A stretch of 64,000 bases of DNA from Ensifer adhaerens (GCF_002007205.1 NZ_LAZS01000004.1:62001-126000), one strand, 5' to 3'; numbered from the stretch's first letter, positions 27,313 to 36,828 are shown. Notes: a model not told the origin generated them from the sequence alone. Numbers and translations are program-made.

Positions 27313-28749
27313 TCAGTCCTCCAGCACCCAGGTGTCCTTGGTCCCGCCACCCTGGCTGGAGTTTACGACGAGCGAACCGGCCTTGAGCGCCACGCGCGTC
27401 AGGCCGCCGGGGATGATCTGGACCTTGTCGGAGACGAGGACATAGGGGCGAAGGTCGACGTGCCGGGGCGCGATGCCCTTGTTGACGAGGATCGGCACGG
27501 TGGAAAGCGATAGCGTCGGCTGGGCGATGTAATTGGCCGGACGGCTCTTCAGCTTCTCGGCAAAGACGGCGCGTTCCTTGCGGCTCGCCGTCGGCCCGAC
27601 CAGCATGCCGTAGCCGCCGGAGCCGTGCACTTCCTTGACCACCAGCTCTTCCAGGTGTTCGAGCACGTATTTGAGGCTCTGCGGCTCCGAACAGCGCCAG
27701 GTCGGCACGTTTTCGAGCAGCGGCTTGCGGCCGGTATAGAACTCGACGATCTCGGGCATGTAGGAATAGATCGCCTTGTCGTCGGAAATGCCGGTGCCGG
27801 GGGCGTTGGCGATGGTGATGTTGCCGGCGCGGTAGACATCCATGATGCCGGGGATGCCGAGGGCGGAATCCGGGCGGAAGGTGAGCGGATCGAGGAAATC
27901 GTCGTCGACGCGGCGGTAGAGCACGTCGATCGCCTCGTAGCCACGGGTCGTGCGCATCTTCACCTTGCCGTCGATGACGCGCAGGTCCGAGCCCTCGACG
28001 AGCTCGACGCCCATCTGGTCGGCCAAGAAGGCGTGCTCGTAGTAGGCGGAGTTGTAGATGCCGGGCGTCAAAACCGCCACGCGCGGCTTGCCGCTGCAGC
28101 CGGCAGGCGCAAGCGACGCCAGGCTCTGGCGCAGAAGATAGGGATAGTTCTCGACCGGGCGCACGCGGTTCTGATGGAAGAGTTCCGGGAACATCTGCAT
28201 CATGGTTTCGCGGTTTTCCAGCATGTAGCTGACACCGGACGGGGTGCGCGCATTGTCTTCCAGCACATAGAACTGGTCTTCGCCCGTCCTGACGATGTCG
28301 GTGCCGACAATGTGGGTATAGACGCCGCCCGGCGGCCGGAAGCCGATCATCTGCGGCAGGAAGGCTTCGTTCTTCTCGATCAGTTCGCGTGGGATGCGGC
28401 CGGCGCGGATGATCTCCTGCTTGTGGTAGATGTCGTCGAGAAAGGCGTTGAGTGCGATGACCCGTTGTTCGATGCCTTGCGCGAGCTTGCGCCATTCGCG
28501 GCCGGAAATGATGCGGGGGATGAGGTCGAAGGGGATGAGCTTTTCGGATGAGTCTGCGTGTCCGTAGACTGCGAAGGTGATGCCGGTTTTGCGGAATATG
28601 TTCTCGGCTTCCTTGGATTTCGCTATGAGCCGATTTTTGTCCTGGCTGGCATACCAATCATGATAGGTCGAATATGGCTGGCGCGGACTGCTGTCCGCAT
28701 TCATCATTTCGTCAAATGCCAAAGGCGTGGTCCCCTTATTTTTGACCAT
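27313..28749 (-). CDS. Circularly permuted type 2 ATP-grasp protein
   Basis: The 478-residue protein belongs to the circularly permuted ATP-grasp group. Family stretches include YHDWYASQDKNRLI near the N-terminus, DIVRTGEDQFYVLEDNARTPSGVSYMLENR in the middle (key residues D, E-D-N, P-S-G), and a late KEVHGSGGYGM loop with PRHVDLRPYV. ATP-grasp enzymes join a carboxylate to an amine through an acyl phosphate. The partner transglutaminase and alpha-E genes follow in one operon. The start is uncertain: ATG at 28749 lacks a good ribosome-binding site, and methionines 21-22 codons downstream (in FDEMM) are alternatives. The product made is not known. Confidence 0.85.
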   Translation of the reverse strand: MVKNKGTTPLAFDEMMNADSSPRQPYSTYHDWYASQDKNRLIAKSKEAENIFRKTGITFAVYGHADSSEKLIPFDLIPRIISGREWRKLAQGIEQRVIALNAFLDDIYHKQEIIRAGRIPRELIEKNEAFLPQMIGFRPPGGVYTHIVGTDIVRTGEDQFYVLEDNARTPSGVSYMLENRETMMQMFPELFHQNRVRPVENYPYLLRQSLASLAPAGCSGKPRVAVLTPGIYNSAYYEHAFLADQMGVELVEGSDLRVIDGKVKMRTTRGYEAIDVLYRRVDDDFLDPLTFRPDSALGIPGIMDVYRAGNITIANAPGTGISDDKAIYSYMPEIVEFYTGRKPLLENVPTWRCSEPQSLKYVLEHLEELVVKEVHGSGGYGMLVGPTASRKERAVFAEKLKSRPANYIAQPTLSLSTVPILVNKGIAPRHVDLRPYVLVSDKVQIIPGGLTRVALKAGSLVVNSSQGGGTKDTWVLED

Positions 28750-28943
28750 TTGAGTACAACGTTGGTTGCAATGCAAGAAGCGTGCTCAGTCGCCGGAAAA
28801 GAAAGTTGGCATGGGTTCAGGCGCCGATTCGCGGGGAAAACTGCCCAACAACAGGGCAGTGGGTCCCGGCCGCCGAAAGGCATGGTTGCCCGTGCGGCTA
28901 CAAAATGTGCGCATGCGCTAAAATTGGGCGCGGCGGCTTGGTT

Positions 28944-30044
28944 CTAACCGAGGCCGAAGCAGGCGATCGCGAGTGCCGACAGGACGCAAAGCACCAGCAG
29001 CGACAGCATGGCGGCAGCACTCGCGCGCGGCCCGGAATTGGCAAGGGCTCGAATGTCGACCTCGAGGCCGAGGGCAGCCATGGCAACGACCGTCAGCCAG
29101 GTGGAGACCTTCACCGCGCCGGTCGCGACCGTGTCGGGGATCGCGCCGCTGTTGCGGGCAATCGCGACCGCGAGAAAACCGAGAATGAACCAGGGAACGA
29201 AATGGAGGATCGTGGCGAGACGTGACGTCCGTTCGCCCGTTGCGCATTCCGGCTCGGCATCGCGGCCGCCGATCAGCGAGAAGCAGAAGACGACGGGGCC
29301 GAGCATCAGCACGCGCACGAGCTTGACCAAGGTTCCGACCTGGACCGAGAGCGGGCTGAAAGGGCTGGCTGCCGCCAGCACCTGCGGCACGGCATAGACA
29401 GTCAGGCCGGCAAAGACGCCGTAGCCCTGTGGCGTCATGCCGAGCCAGCCGCCGACAAAGGGCAGAGACAGGACGACGGCGATGCCGAGAATGGCGGTAA
29501 AGGAGATGGCGGCGGCGACCTCTTCGCCACGGGCGCCGATCGCGGGCGCCACGGCGGCGATGGCGGAATTGCCGCAGATGGCATTGCCGCAGGCGATCAG
29601 CGTTGCCAGCCGCTTCGGCAGCCCAAGCAGGCGCGCGATCACGTAGCCGGTTGAAATCGATAAGAGCACCATGGCGACGATGGTGACGAGCAGGGTCGGC
29701 CCGCTTGCGGCGATGGCATCGAAGCTCAGCATCGCCCCGATCAGGACGATCGCGGTTTCGAGCAGGTACTTCGCGGAGAAATGAATGCCGGCGAGGAAAC
29801 GGGCGCCGGGCGTCCAGATCGTGCGGACGACGGCGCCGAGCAGAATGGCAAGAACGAGTGCCTCCAGCCATGCCCGACCCGTCCAGCGCCATTCGATCCA
29901 TTCAAGGCCGATGGCGGCAAGCGCGACGAAAAGGCAGAGGAAGAGGCCCGGGAGAATGCACGTCAGGCGGGAGGCGGCGGAGGAAAAAGCGGAACGAAAG
30001 GTGCGATGCAATCTGGACATGGCGTGCAACCTACGCCGATCCAT
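28944..30044 (-). CDS. YeiH/UPF0324-family membrane protein (putative sulphate exporter family)
   Basis: The 366-residue protein has about ten membrane helices and the conserved block LIACGNAICGNSAIAAVAPAI, typical of YeiH. The family is annotated as putative sulphate exporters, with weak experimental support. A divergent LysR gene 57 bases away repeats the yeiH-yeiE arrangement of enterobacteria. The ATG at 30044 gives a basic N-terminus; a methionine eight codons downstream is also possible, and neither has a strong ribosome-binding site. Confidence 0.85.
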   Translation of the reverse strand: MDRRRLHAMSRLHRTFRSAFSSAASRLTCILPGLFLCLFVALAAIGLEWIEWRWTGRAWLEALVLAILLGAVVRTIWTPGARFLAGIHFSAKYLLETAIVLIGAMLSFDAIAASGPTLLVTIVAMVLLSISTGYVIARLLGLPKRLATLIACGNAICGNSAIAAVAPAIGARGEEVAAAISFTAILGIAVVLSLPFVGGWLGMTPQGYGVFAGLTVYAVPQVLAAASPFSPLSVQVGTLVKLVRVLMLGPVVFCFSLIGGRDAEPECATGERTSRLATILHFVPWFILGFLAVAIARNSGAIPDTVATGAVKVSTWLTVVAMAALGLEVDIRALANSGPRASAAAMLSLLVLCVLSALAIACFGLG

Positions 30045-30101
30045 GAATCAGTCTAACGGATTATTCTTGTCATTCTGATCGATTTTTGAGATTGATCTGC
30101 C

Positions 30102-30971
30102 ATGACACTCGATCAGCTAAGAATCTTCGTCGCGGTCGCCGAGCGGCTGCACATGACCAAGGCCGCCGAGGCGATGAACGTCACACAGTCGGCGGCAAGT
30201 GCTGCGATCGCGGCACTCGAAACCCAGCACGACGTCAGGTTGTTCGATCGCGTCGGCCGCGGCCTGACGCTGACCGATGCCGGCAAGATCTTCCTGCCAG
30301 AGGCAAAGGCGGTGCTCGCGCGGGCGCTCGCCGCCACCGCCTGCCTGCGCGACCTCTCCGGGCTTCGCCGCGGCGAACTGTCGATTGCCGCCAGCCAGAC
30401 GGTCGCGAGCTATTGGCTGCCGGCGCGGCTTGCCCGTTTCACCCATGACTACCCTCAGGTCGACGTGAAGCTGACGGTGCGCAACACGGCCGTCGTCGCC
30501 GAGGCGGTGGAAGAGGGCACGGCGCAGCTCGGCTTCGTCGAGGGGCGCGTGGATGGCGCCAAGCTCGACCATCGCCGCGTCGCCGTCGATCGCATCGCCG
30601 TCTATGCCGCGCCCTTGCACGCGTTCGTTGGGGCTGCCGTCAATCTGGAAATGCTGCTTTCTGCGCGCTGGGTGCTGCGCGAGGAAGGCTCCGGCACGCG
30701 GGCAATGTTCCTGCAATCGATGATTGATCATGGAGCAGACGTCGATCGGCTCAGGATCGAGCTTGATCTGCCCTCGAACGAGGCGGTGCTGACGGCGGTC
30801 GAAAGCGGTCCTTTCGTCACGGCTGTTTCCCGGCTCGCAGCTCAACCTTTCGTCGATAGCGGCCGGCTGGTGGAGTTGCCCTTCGAACTGGCCGAGCGCA
30901 GCTTCGAGCTTTTGACCCATCGCGAAAGGCAGTTCAGCCACGCGGCCCGCGCCTTCGTGGAACTCCTTTGA
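30102..30971 (+). CDS. LysR-family regulator (YeiE-like)
   Basis: The 289-residue protein starts MTLDQLRIFVAVAERLHMTKAAEAMNVTQS (HTH about residues 18-40, Q-S-A-A-S-A-A at the recognition helix) and has a LysR effector domain with IAASQTVASYWLPARLARF at its start, as in CysB/CbbR/YeiE-like members. It is divergent from the YeiH-family exporter, so it probably controls it. The two starts are 57 bases apart, leaving room for one LysR site. The inducer is unknown. Confidence 0.85.
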   Translation: MTLDQLRIFVAVAERLHMTKAAEAMNVTQSAASAAIAALETQHDVRLFDRVGRGLTLTDAGKIFLPEAKAVLARALAATACLRDLSGLRRGELSIAASQTVASYWLPARLARFTHDYPQVDVKLTVRNTAVVAEAVEEGTAQLGFVEGRVDGAKLDHRRVAVDRIAVYAAPLHAFVGAAVNLEMLLSARWVLREEGSGTRAMFLQSMIDHGADVDRLRIELDLPSNEAVLTAVESGPFVTAVSRLAAQPFVDSGRLVELPFELAERSFELLTHRERQFSHAARAFVELL

Positions 30972-31043
30972 GGTGAATTCCGTTGTGCTCCTGTGGTCAC
31001 ACGCGGGAGAACCGAGCGGGATCATGGGCTTAAAGAGGTGATC

Positions 31044-31499
31044 ATGGTGTTCGAAATCGTCGAAAGGCCGGCTGAGCGCATTGCCGGCGCCTTCTGGGGC
31101 GGAACGTTCGGCGAAGCGGCCGATGGCGCCGTGCGCCGGCTGATTGCCGATATGCAGGCGCATCACCAGCACCGTCATCCAGGCGACCATGCAACCCTTG
31201 TCGGCATCTCCTGGAACGACCGGCCTGACGGCTTCCGCTATCTGGTCGGTTATGTCGCCGACAGGGCGGAGGCGACCGTTCACCCTGGATATGTCGACCT
31301 GCCGGCCATGCGCTTCGTCACGGCCCTGCATCATCCTGATAGCGGCGACGTCTTTGCCCATTACCAGAAAATGTTCGACTGGATCGCGGCCGAAGGCCAT
31401 GCGGTCGATACCGCCCACATGCACTACCGCGAGGAGTACGAGCCGGGCTTCGTGTCGCTGTCGCTTTCCTCGCTCAGGCTGATGGTTCCGATCGGCTGA
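31044..31499 (+). CDS. GyrI-like / AraC effector-binding domain protein
   Basis: The 151-residue protein is a single GyrI-like small-molecule-binding domain. It shows the early FEIVERPAERIAG strand, GISWNDRPDGFRYLVGYVAD in the middle, and a late YREEYEPGFVSLSL strand. Free-standing GyrI-like proteins bind or hydrolyse hydrophobic compounds or inhibit gyrase; none of these can be assigned here. The ATG at 31044 follows AGAGG. It lies downstream of the LysR gene by 72 bases and may be co-transcribed. Confidence 0.75.
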   Translation: MVFEIVERPAERIAGAFWGGTFGEAADGAVRRLIADMQAHHQHRHPGDHATLVGISWNDRPDGFRYLVGYVADRAEATVHPGYVDLPAMRFVTALHHPDSGDVFAHYQKMFDWIAAEGHAVDTAHMHYREEYEPGFVSLSLSSLRLMVPIG

Positions 31500-31681
31500 T
31501 GATTGCCATCAGAAAAATTGCTTTGACCATCAACAAGGCCGCGGATACTTGCATGAGTGCTTAAATCGCAGGGATTTGAGCGCGAAATCAGCGGTAGATC
31601 AAGGCGTTGCAGCGGCCCGGCGCACATCGGCGAGGGCGGTATGTTGCTTCCCGGCTGCCGCGCCATCCCGATAGGCCCACC

Positions 31682-32560
31682 ATGCTTGCCCGCCTGGCTC
31701 CCGCCATCTTCGTTCTGCTCTGGTCGACCGGCTGGGTCGTGGCGAAATATGCCGCCGTCTATGCCGACCCGCTGACCTTCCTGGTGTTGCGCTACACGCT
31801 GGCGATCGTGCTCTTCATCCTCTTCTGCATCGTGACCGGCGCGAAGTGGCCAAAGTCCTGGACAATGGCCGGCCGTGCCGTGGTCTCGGGCATGTTCCTG
31901 CACGGGCTCTATCTCGGGGCCGTCTGGTGGGCGATCGGCGAGGGCGTGCCGGCGGGCATTTCCGGCATCATCGCCGGCCTGCAGCCGCTGATGACGGCGG
32001 TTGCGGCTGCCTTCGTCATCGACGAGCGGCTGAGCGTGCAGCAGAAGCTCGGGCTGGTGCTCGGTTTCTTCGGCATTGCGCTTGCCGTCCTGCCGAAGGT
32101 GCTGGCGATCGACACGGGTGCGTCGCCGATCCACATCCTGCCTGTCGTCATCAACGTGCTCGGCATGGCGGCAGTGACCTATGGCACGCTCTACCAGAAG
32201 CGACATCTGCAGAGCGGCGACATCCGCACCACCGCGGCGCTTCAATATCTCGGCGCGCTGATCGTGACGATCCCGCTGGCGCTGATGCTGGAAGACCTGC
32301 ACGTCACCTGGAACCTGCAGGTCGTGCTGGCGCTCGCCTGGTCGGTCCTGGGGCTTTCGATGGGGGCGATCGCGCTGCTGCTCTATCTCATCCGCCGCGG
32401 ACAGGTTTCGCGCGCGGCGTCGCTGATCTATCTCGTGCCGCCGCTTGCGGCGGTGCAGGCATGGGTCTTCTTCGGCGAAGCGCTGACCTTGCCGATGATC
32501 ATCGGTACGGTGATCGCGGTTGCCGGCGTCTATCTCACCAATCGCAGGCAGCCGGCATAA
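31682..32560 (+). CDS. EamA/DMT-family transporter
   Basis: The 292-residue protein has ten hydrophobic helices in two five-helix EamA repeats (first opening LARLAPAIFVLLWSTGWVVAK, second from about residue 145). It exports or imports small metabolites, typically amino acids or related compounds. An E in VQAWVFFGEALTLPMIIG near the end is the conserved EamA glutamate. The start was set at the ATG at 31682, where the first helix begins. No functionally linked neighbour is visible. Confidence 0.85.
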   Translation: MLARLAPAIFVLLWSTGWVVAKYAAVYADPLTFLVLRYTLAIVLFILFCIVTGAKWPKSWTMAGRAVVSGMFLHGLYLGAVWWAIGEGVPAGISGIIAGLQPLMTAVAAAFVIDERLSVQQKLGLVLGFFGIALAVLPKVLAIDTGASPIHILPVVINVLGMAAVTYGTLYQKRHLQSGDIRTTAALQYLGALIVTIPLALMLEDLHVTWNLQVVLALAWSVLGLSMGAIALLLYLIRRGQVSRAASLIYLVPPLAAVQAWVFFGEALTLPMIIGTVIAVAGVYLTNRRQPA

Positions 32561-32614
32561 AGCATGCCGCGCAAAAGTGTGCGGCGGTTTTGCGATAACG
32601 ACATGCAAACAACC

Positions 32615-32646
32615 ACAAACTAAAACGGCGGGCCGAAGCGACCCGC
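32615..32646 (-). terminator. Terminator of the DEAD-box helicase gene
   Basis: On the minus strand GCGGG pairs with CCCGC around nine bases and is followed by CGTTTTAGTTT. It lies about 60 bases past the helicase stop and also faces the converging EamA gene. Confidence 0.6.
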
Positions 32647-32706
32647 TGTTCCTATTTCAGAGTGCTACGATGCCCTTGCGCGCCTCATCGACGCGCAGCG
32701 CCTCGG

Positions 32707-34263
32707 TCAGCCCTGGTGGCCGCGATTGCCGCCGTTGCCGCGGCGCTGACCCTGGCCACCTTCGCGACGCTCGCCACCACCACGGTTTTCGTTGCGGCCG
32801 CCATGGTTGCGGTCACGACGGTCGCCCTGCTTCTGGCCGGGACGTCCGTGGTGCTTCTTGCCTTCGTGGTTGCGGTTGCCTTCGCCACGGCCGTCGGTCT
32901 GCGGATGGCCGTGATCGCGGCGCTCCTGGCGCTGCGGGCGGCGCTCGTCGCGCAAAAGGTCGTCACCGGTGAAGCCGCTGGTCGCTGCAACCGGCTCGCC
33001 GGCCGGGCGCTCGCGGCGCGGAGGGCGGCCGCCATTGTGGTGCTGGCCGCCGCCATTGCCCTTGCGGTGGCCGGCGCCGTTGTTGCCACGGCCGCCGCGG
33101 CCCTTGGCCGGACGGGCCTGGTCGGCAGGTGCCTCGCCGCTGGCAACGGCAATGTTGATGCCCATCAGCTTCTCGATGTCGCGCAGCAGGCGGATTTCGT
33201 CCGGGGCGCAGAAGGCGATCGCGATGCCGTCGCGGCCGGCGCGCGCGGTACGGCCGATGCGGTGAACATAGGCATCGGGCACTTCCGGCAGGTCGTAGTT
33301 GTAGACGTGGGTGACGCCGGGGATGTCAATGCCGCGAGCGGCGACGTCGGTTGCGACGAGCACGCGGATCTCGCCGTCACGGAAGGCCTTGAGCGCGCGC
33401 TCGCGCTGGCCCTGGCTCTTGTTGCCGTGGATCGATGCGGTCTTGAAGCCGACGTGGTCGAGATGCTTCATCAGCTTCTCGGCGCCGTGCTTGGTGCGGC
33501 TGAAGATCAGCGACAGGCCGTCCGGGTTTTCGGTCAGCGTCTTCTTGAGGATGGTCGTCTTCAGGTCCTTGCCGGGAACGAAGTGAACATACTGTTCGAC
33601 CTTGTCGGCAGCCTTGCCCGGAGGCGTCACTTCGACCTTGACCGGGTTGGTCAGGTACTCGCCGGCGAGCTCTGCGATCTGCTTCGGCATGGTGGCCGAG
33701 AAGAGCAGCGTCTGGCGATTCTTCGGCACGAGCTTGGAGATCTTGCGCAGGTCGTGGATGAAGCCGAGGTCGAGCATCTGGTCGGCTTCGTCAAGCACGA
33801 GGTAGCGCCCTTGCGTCAGCGTGACGGCCTTGCGGTTGACGAGGTCGAGCAGGCGGCCGGGGGTGGCGACGAGAATGTCGACACCGCGGGCAAGCTGCTC
33901 GGTCTGCTTGTTGATCGAAACGCCGCCGACGACGACGCCGACCTTGATCGGCGACTTCTTGATGAACAGCTTGAGGTTTGCGGCGATCTGGTTGACCAGT
34001 TCGCGGGTCGGGGCGAGCACCAGCGCGCGGATGTTGCGCGGATCGGGGCGCTTGCCTTCGGCAACGAGCTTTTCGATCATCGGCAGGCCGAAGGCGGCGG
34101 TCTTGCCGGTGCCGGTCTGGGCGAGACCGATGAGATCGTTGCCCTTCAGCACCAGCGGAATGGCCTGCGCCTGGATCGGGGTCGGTTTTTCGAAGCCGTT
34201 GGCGGACAGGGTCTCAAGGATCTGCTGGGAGAGGCCGAGATCTTTAAAGGTGGACAAATGCAT
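32707..34263 (-). CDS. DEAD-box RNA helicase with long RG/RGG-rich tail
   Basis: The 518-residue protein has a complete DEAD core: Q-motif (GFEKPTPIQAQAIP), motif I AQTGTGKT, PTRELVNQI, TPGRLLD, DEAD in VLDEADQML, SAT, and HRIGRTARAG near residue 330. About 140 C-terminal residues are rich in Arg, Gly, Asn and His, an RNA-binding tail like that of RhlE-type helicases. It likely unwinds RNA in ribosome assembly or mRNA decay, often cold-induced. The ATG at 34263 begins the Q-motif helix; a longer frame to 34380 has no family match. About 290 bases of leader without a gene lie upstream. Confidence 0.9.
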   Translation of the reverse strand: MHLSTFKDLGLSQQILETLSANGFEKPTPIQAQAIPLVLKGNDLIGLAQTGTGKTAAFGLPMIEKLVAEGKRPDPRNIRALVLAPTRELVNQIAANLKLFIKKSPIKVGVVVGGVSINKQTEQLARGVDILVATPGRLLDLVNRKAVTLTQGRYLVLDEADQMLDLGFIHDLRKISKLVPKNRQTLLFSATMPKQIAELAGEYLTNPVKVEVTPPGKAADKVEQYVHFVPGKDLKTTILKKTLTENPDGLSLIFSRTKHGAEKLMKHLDHVGFKTASIHGNKSQGQRERALKAFRDGEIRVLVATDVAARGIDIPGVTHVYNYDLPEVPDAYVHRIGRTARAGRDGIAIAFCAPDEIRLLRDIEKLMGINIAVASGEAPADQARPAKGRGGRGNNGAGHRKGNGGGQHHNGGRPPRRERPAGEPVAATSGFTGDDLLRDERRPQRQERRDHGHPQTDGRGEGNRNHEGKKHHGRPGQKQGDRRDRNHGGRNENRGGGERREGGQGQRRGNGGNRGHQG

Positions 34264-34552
34264 ATACCTTTTGGGGGCGCCAAACGCATTCGCCGGAACC
34301 GCGTTGTTGCTGTTCCGGTGTCGTTCGGCGTCAAGAACCCCGCGTGAATTGGGAACTTGTGGGTTAAAGAAAGTCGTCAAGCGCCTGTGCTGTACCGCCT
34401 ATCGCGGTGATATGTGCGCTATACCTTCTTCACGGCTTTCAGTGCTTGCCGAGGGCGCGCTCACGCGGCGGCCGGAAGGTGACGCTGGGCACCATGTCGT
34501 TGTTTTCGGCGAAAAAGTCAAGGTGCATCTTTTCGCAGGTGCGAAATGAGAT

Positions 34553-35653
34553 CTACTCCAGCGCGAGATCGAAGGCGGCTTCGGCCGCTTCCTGGCCGTT
34601 GACCAGGATGACGATGCGATGCGCGCCCGGGTAATAGCGACGGGTGGTAATGGGCCGGATCGCGTGGCGTTTCTCGATCTCGATCGAACCGCCGGGCACG
34701 AGCGTCGCCGATGTCCACTTGAACACCTTCGGCGAGGTCGCACCGTTGGCCTTTCGATGGTGCACGGCGTAGTCGATCATCACCTTTTGGGTCGTCTTGG
34801 CGTCATGGCTGACGGCCAGACGCAGCCCGAGGCTTTCGCCAAGCACGATTTCCGAACGGTCCAGCGAAAGCTTGGCTTCGATGCCGGCCGGAGGAGCGAA
34901 ACCGAAATTGCCGAGTGCGTCCGGATGCCCCTGCTTCAAGAGCGTGCGCGATGCGTGGCGCAGAAGCTGGCGCCGTTCGGGCGATGCGTCACGGATGTGT
35001 TCGGCGACGAAAGCGGCCACCAGATCCGGGTGGTCCTTGGCGATGTCGTTGAGGCTGTTGGCGACCGAGCGGCGCACATAGTCCTCGGGGTCGTCGAGAA
35101 GGGCGGTCAGGATCGGCAGGATCGGCTGCGGATCGCGGATGAGTTTGGGCAGCCGCATCGCCCAGGGTAGGCGCGGACGCGTGCCTTCACTCGCCAACCG
35201 CCGGACGTGGTGGTTGGTGTCGGCGTCCCAGGTCCGGATCGTCGCCAGCGCGCGGTCCTGGTCGTGGTCGATGAAGATGCGGATACCGAACTCGGCGGTG
35301 AAGTGGGGCGTGAGTGCGCGCAGCAGCGACAGTGACAGATCGAAATCGTCAAGACCGCGCAGGGCGACATACTGGCTGAGCGGCAGCAACGACCAGCCGC
35401 TGAGACCGGGCGCATCATCGCGAGGCAGGCAGGCGGCAAGAATGGCTGCCGCCTCCGGAAATGCTTGCGGCAGTGTTTCGACCAGCGAATCGCGGATCTG
35501 CAGCGAACGCTGCATCAGTTCCAACGCCTCCAGGCCATCGCCCGCAAGCGTCAGGAACGCCCTGCGATCGAAGCCGTCTGCGTTGCGGGCGAGTGCATCG
35601 GCGATGGCGGTGACGACGCCGGGGTGCAGCAGGTTCTTCAGTGGCTCGGCCAT
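34553..35653 (-). CDS. DNA alkylation repair glycosylase, AlkC-like with C-terminal Ig-like domain
   Basis: The 366-residue protein has HEAT-like helical repeats (about residues 95-250; DDPEDYVRRSVANSLNDIAKDHPDL is a typical repeat, key residues Y-V-R-R-S-V-A-N) as in AlkC/AlkD enzymes that excise 3-methyladenine and related lesions. A beta-rich Ig-like C-terminal domain (about 270-366) marks the AlkC subgroup. It acts in the cytoplasm in base-excision repair. It lies 37 bases after the upstream ABM-like gene on the same strand and may be co-transcribed. Confidence 0.8.
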   Translation of the reverse strand: MAEPLKNLLHPGVVTAIADALARNADGFDRRAFLTLAGDGLEALELMQRSLQIRDSLVETLPQAFPEAAAILAACLPRDDAPGLSGWSLLPLSQYVALRGLDDFDLSLSLLRALTPHFTAEFGIRIFIDHDQDRALATIRTWDADTNHHVRRLASEGTRPRLPWAMRLPKLIRDPQPILPILTALLDDPEDYVRRSVANSLNDIAKDHPDLVAAFVAEHIRDASPERRQLLRHASRTLLKQGHPDALGNFGFAPPAGIEAKLSLDRSEIVLGESLGLRLAVSHDAKTTQKVMIDYAVHHRKANGATSPKVFKWTSATLVPGGSIEIEKRHAIRPITTRRYYPGAHRIVILVNGQEAAEAAFDLALE

Positions 35654-35690
35654 CGCTCAGGCAGTCCTTTGTCGTCTTGTTCCGGGCCGT

Positions 35691-35990
35691 TCAGATCTTC
35701 TGGCCGCCGCTGAAATGTTGCACCAGCATTACCGCGCTGATCGTCGCTGCGTAAGGTGCGAACTCCGGATCGATCCGGACGCGCTCGCCGGCCGACCGGG
35801 CAGCCTCCAGCGTCTCCCATTCGACGAGGTCGGCAAACATGCCCGAGGTTTCGCAGGAATCCACCGCACGCCAGGAGACGAAGCCGGGATAGCGGGAAAC
35901 GGCCTGCATCGCCCGCTGGCGCGTGGCTGTCGCCGCCGGCCTGTCGGTGACGATGCAGACGGCAAGTTCAAGGATGTGATCGCTGGTCAT
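35691..35990 (-). CDS. Small antibiotic-monooxygenase-like (ABM fold) protein
   Basis: The 99-residue protein has the beta-alpha-beta-beta ferredoxin-like pattern of ABM proteins: a first strand HILELAVCIV, helix AATATRQRAMQAVSRYPGF, then strands FVSWRAVDSC and FADLVEWETLEAARSAGE. Known relatives are heme-degrading or quinone-forming monooxygenases, often without confirmed activity. It is divergent from the WYL regulator across 163 bases and upstream of alkC, so it may be the regulator's target. Confidence 0.6.
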   Translation of the reverse strand: MTSDHILELAVCIVTDRPAATATRQRAMQAVSRYPGFVSWRAVDSCETSGMFADLVEWETLEAARSAGERVRIDPEFAPYAATISAVMLVQHFSGGQKI

Positions 35991-36153
35991 GCTGATGCTC
36001 CGTGTGAGTTGCCGCTTGATTTAACACAGGGCAACTGACAGCCTTATGGCCATTATCGACGGCGCGGTTCTTGTGGACCCACGAGGCGCGCGGTAGCCCT
36101 TTGATACTTGCCCTTTGACACGTGAAAGACGGCTTGCCGCAGGGAGGCCAGAC

Positions 36154-36828
36154 ATGAGACCCGCCGACCGGCTGTTTCGCATCATCCAGCTCCTGCGCGC
36201 GAGCGGCCGGGTGATGACGGCGCGCGAGATCGCCGAGAAGATGGAGGTCGCCCAGCGCACCATCTATCGGGACATGGAGCACCTGATCGCCTCGGGTGCG
36301 CCGATCGATGGCGAGCGCGGCGTCGGCTATCTCCTGCGCGGCGCCTTTGATGCGCCGCCGCTCGCCTTCACCTTCGAGCAGTTGGAAGCGCTCGCCTTCG
36401 GGGCCCGCGCCGTGCAGATGCTGGGTGACGGCAGGCTTGCCCAGGCGGCGCGTGAGGCGATGGAGAAGATCGCCCATGGCCTGCCGCCCGAACACCGCCA
36501 GCGGCTGACGGCCGTACCGCTTCGCGCCTTCCGCTCTTCGCTGCAACCGGAACCGCCGGTGTTGCTCGGCGAGATCCGCCACGCGATTACCGAGCGGCGC
36601 AAGCTTCGCCTGGAATATGACAGCCTCAAGGACGAGCATTCCGAGCGCACGATCTGGCCGCTGGGCTTGAGCGTCTTCGGCCATTTCTGGCTGCTGACGG
36701 GCTGGTGCGAGCTGAGATCGGATTTCCGCGATTTCCGCGTCGACCGCATTGCCGCGCTCCATGTCGAGCGCGAACGCTACGAGCCGACGCCGGAGCGCAG
36801 CTTCGAGGCCTATCTCGCGCGGATGTGA
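36154..36828 (+). CDS. YafY-type HTH-WYL transcriptional regulator
   Basis: The 224-residue protein opens MRPADRLFRIIQLLRASGRVMTAREIAEKMEV (DeoR-like HTH; key residues R4-R8, T24-A25-R26-E27-I28-A29) followed by QRTIYRDMEHL and a WYL-type domain with RKLRLEYDS near residue 150 and WPLGLSVFGHFWLLTGWCE. WYL domains sense nucleic-acid ends or small ligands. The ATG at 36154 follows AGGGAGG. It is divergent from the ABM-like gene and alkC, which makes control of a repair operon plausible, though not shown. Confidence 0.85.
   Translation: MRPADRLFRIIQLLRASGRVMTAREIAEKMEVAQRTIYRDMEHLIASGAPIDGERGVGYLLRGAFDAPPLAFTFEQLEALAFGARAVQMLGDGRLAQAAREAMEKIAHGLPPEHRQRLTAVPLRAFRSSLQPEPPVLLGEIRHAITERRKLRLEYDSLKDEHSERTIWPLGLSVFGHFWLLTGWCELRSDFRDFRVDRIAALHVERERYEPTPERSFEAYLARM

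Noticed and set aside
32662-34347. 561-codon open frame on the plus strand
   Set aside because: It is the mirror of the DEAD-box helicase. The alanine/valine/asp-rich product has no domain.
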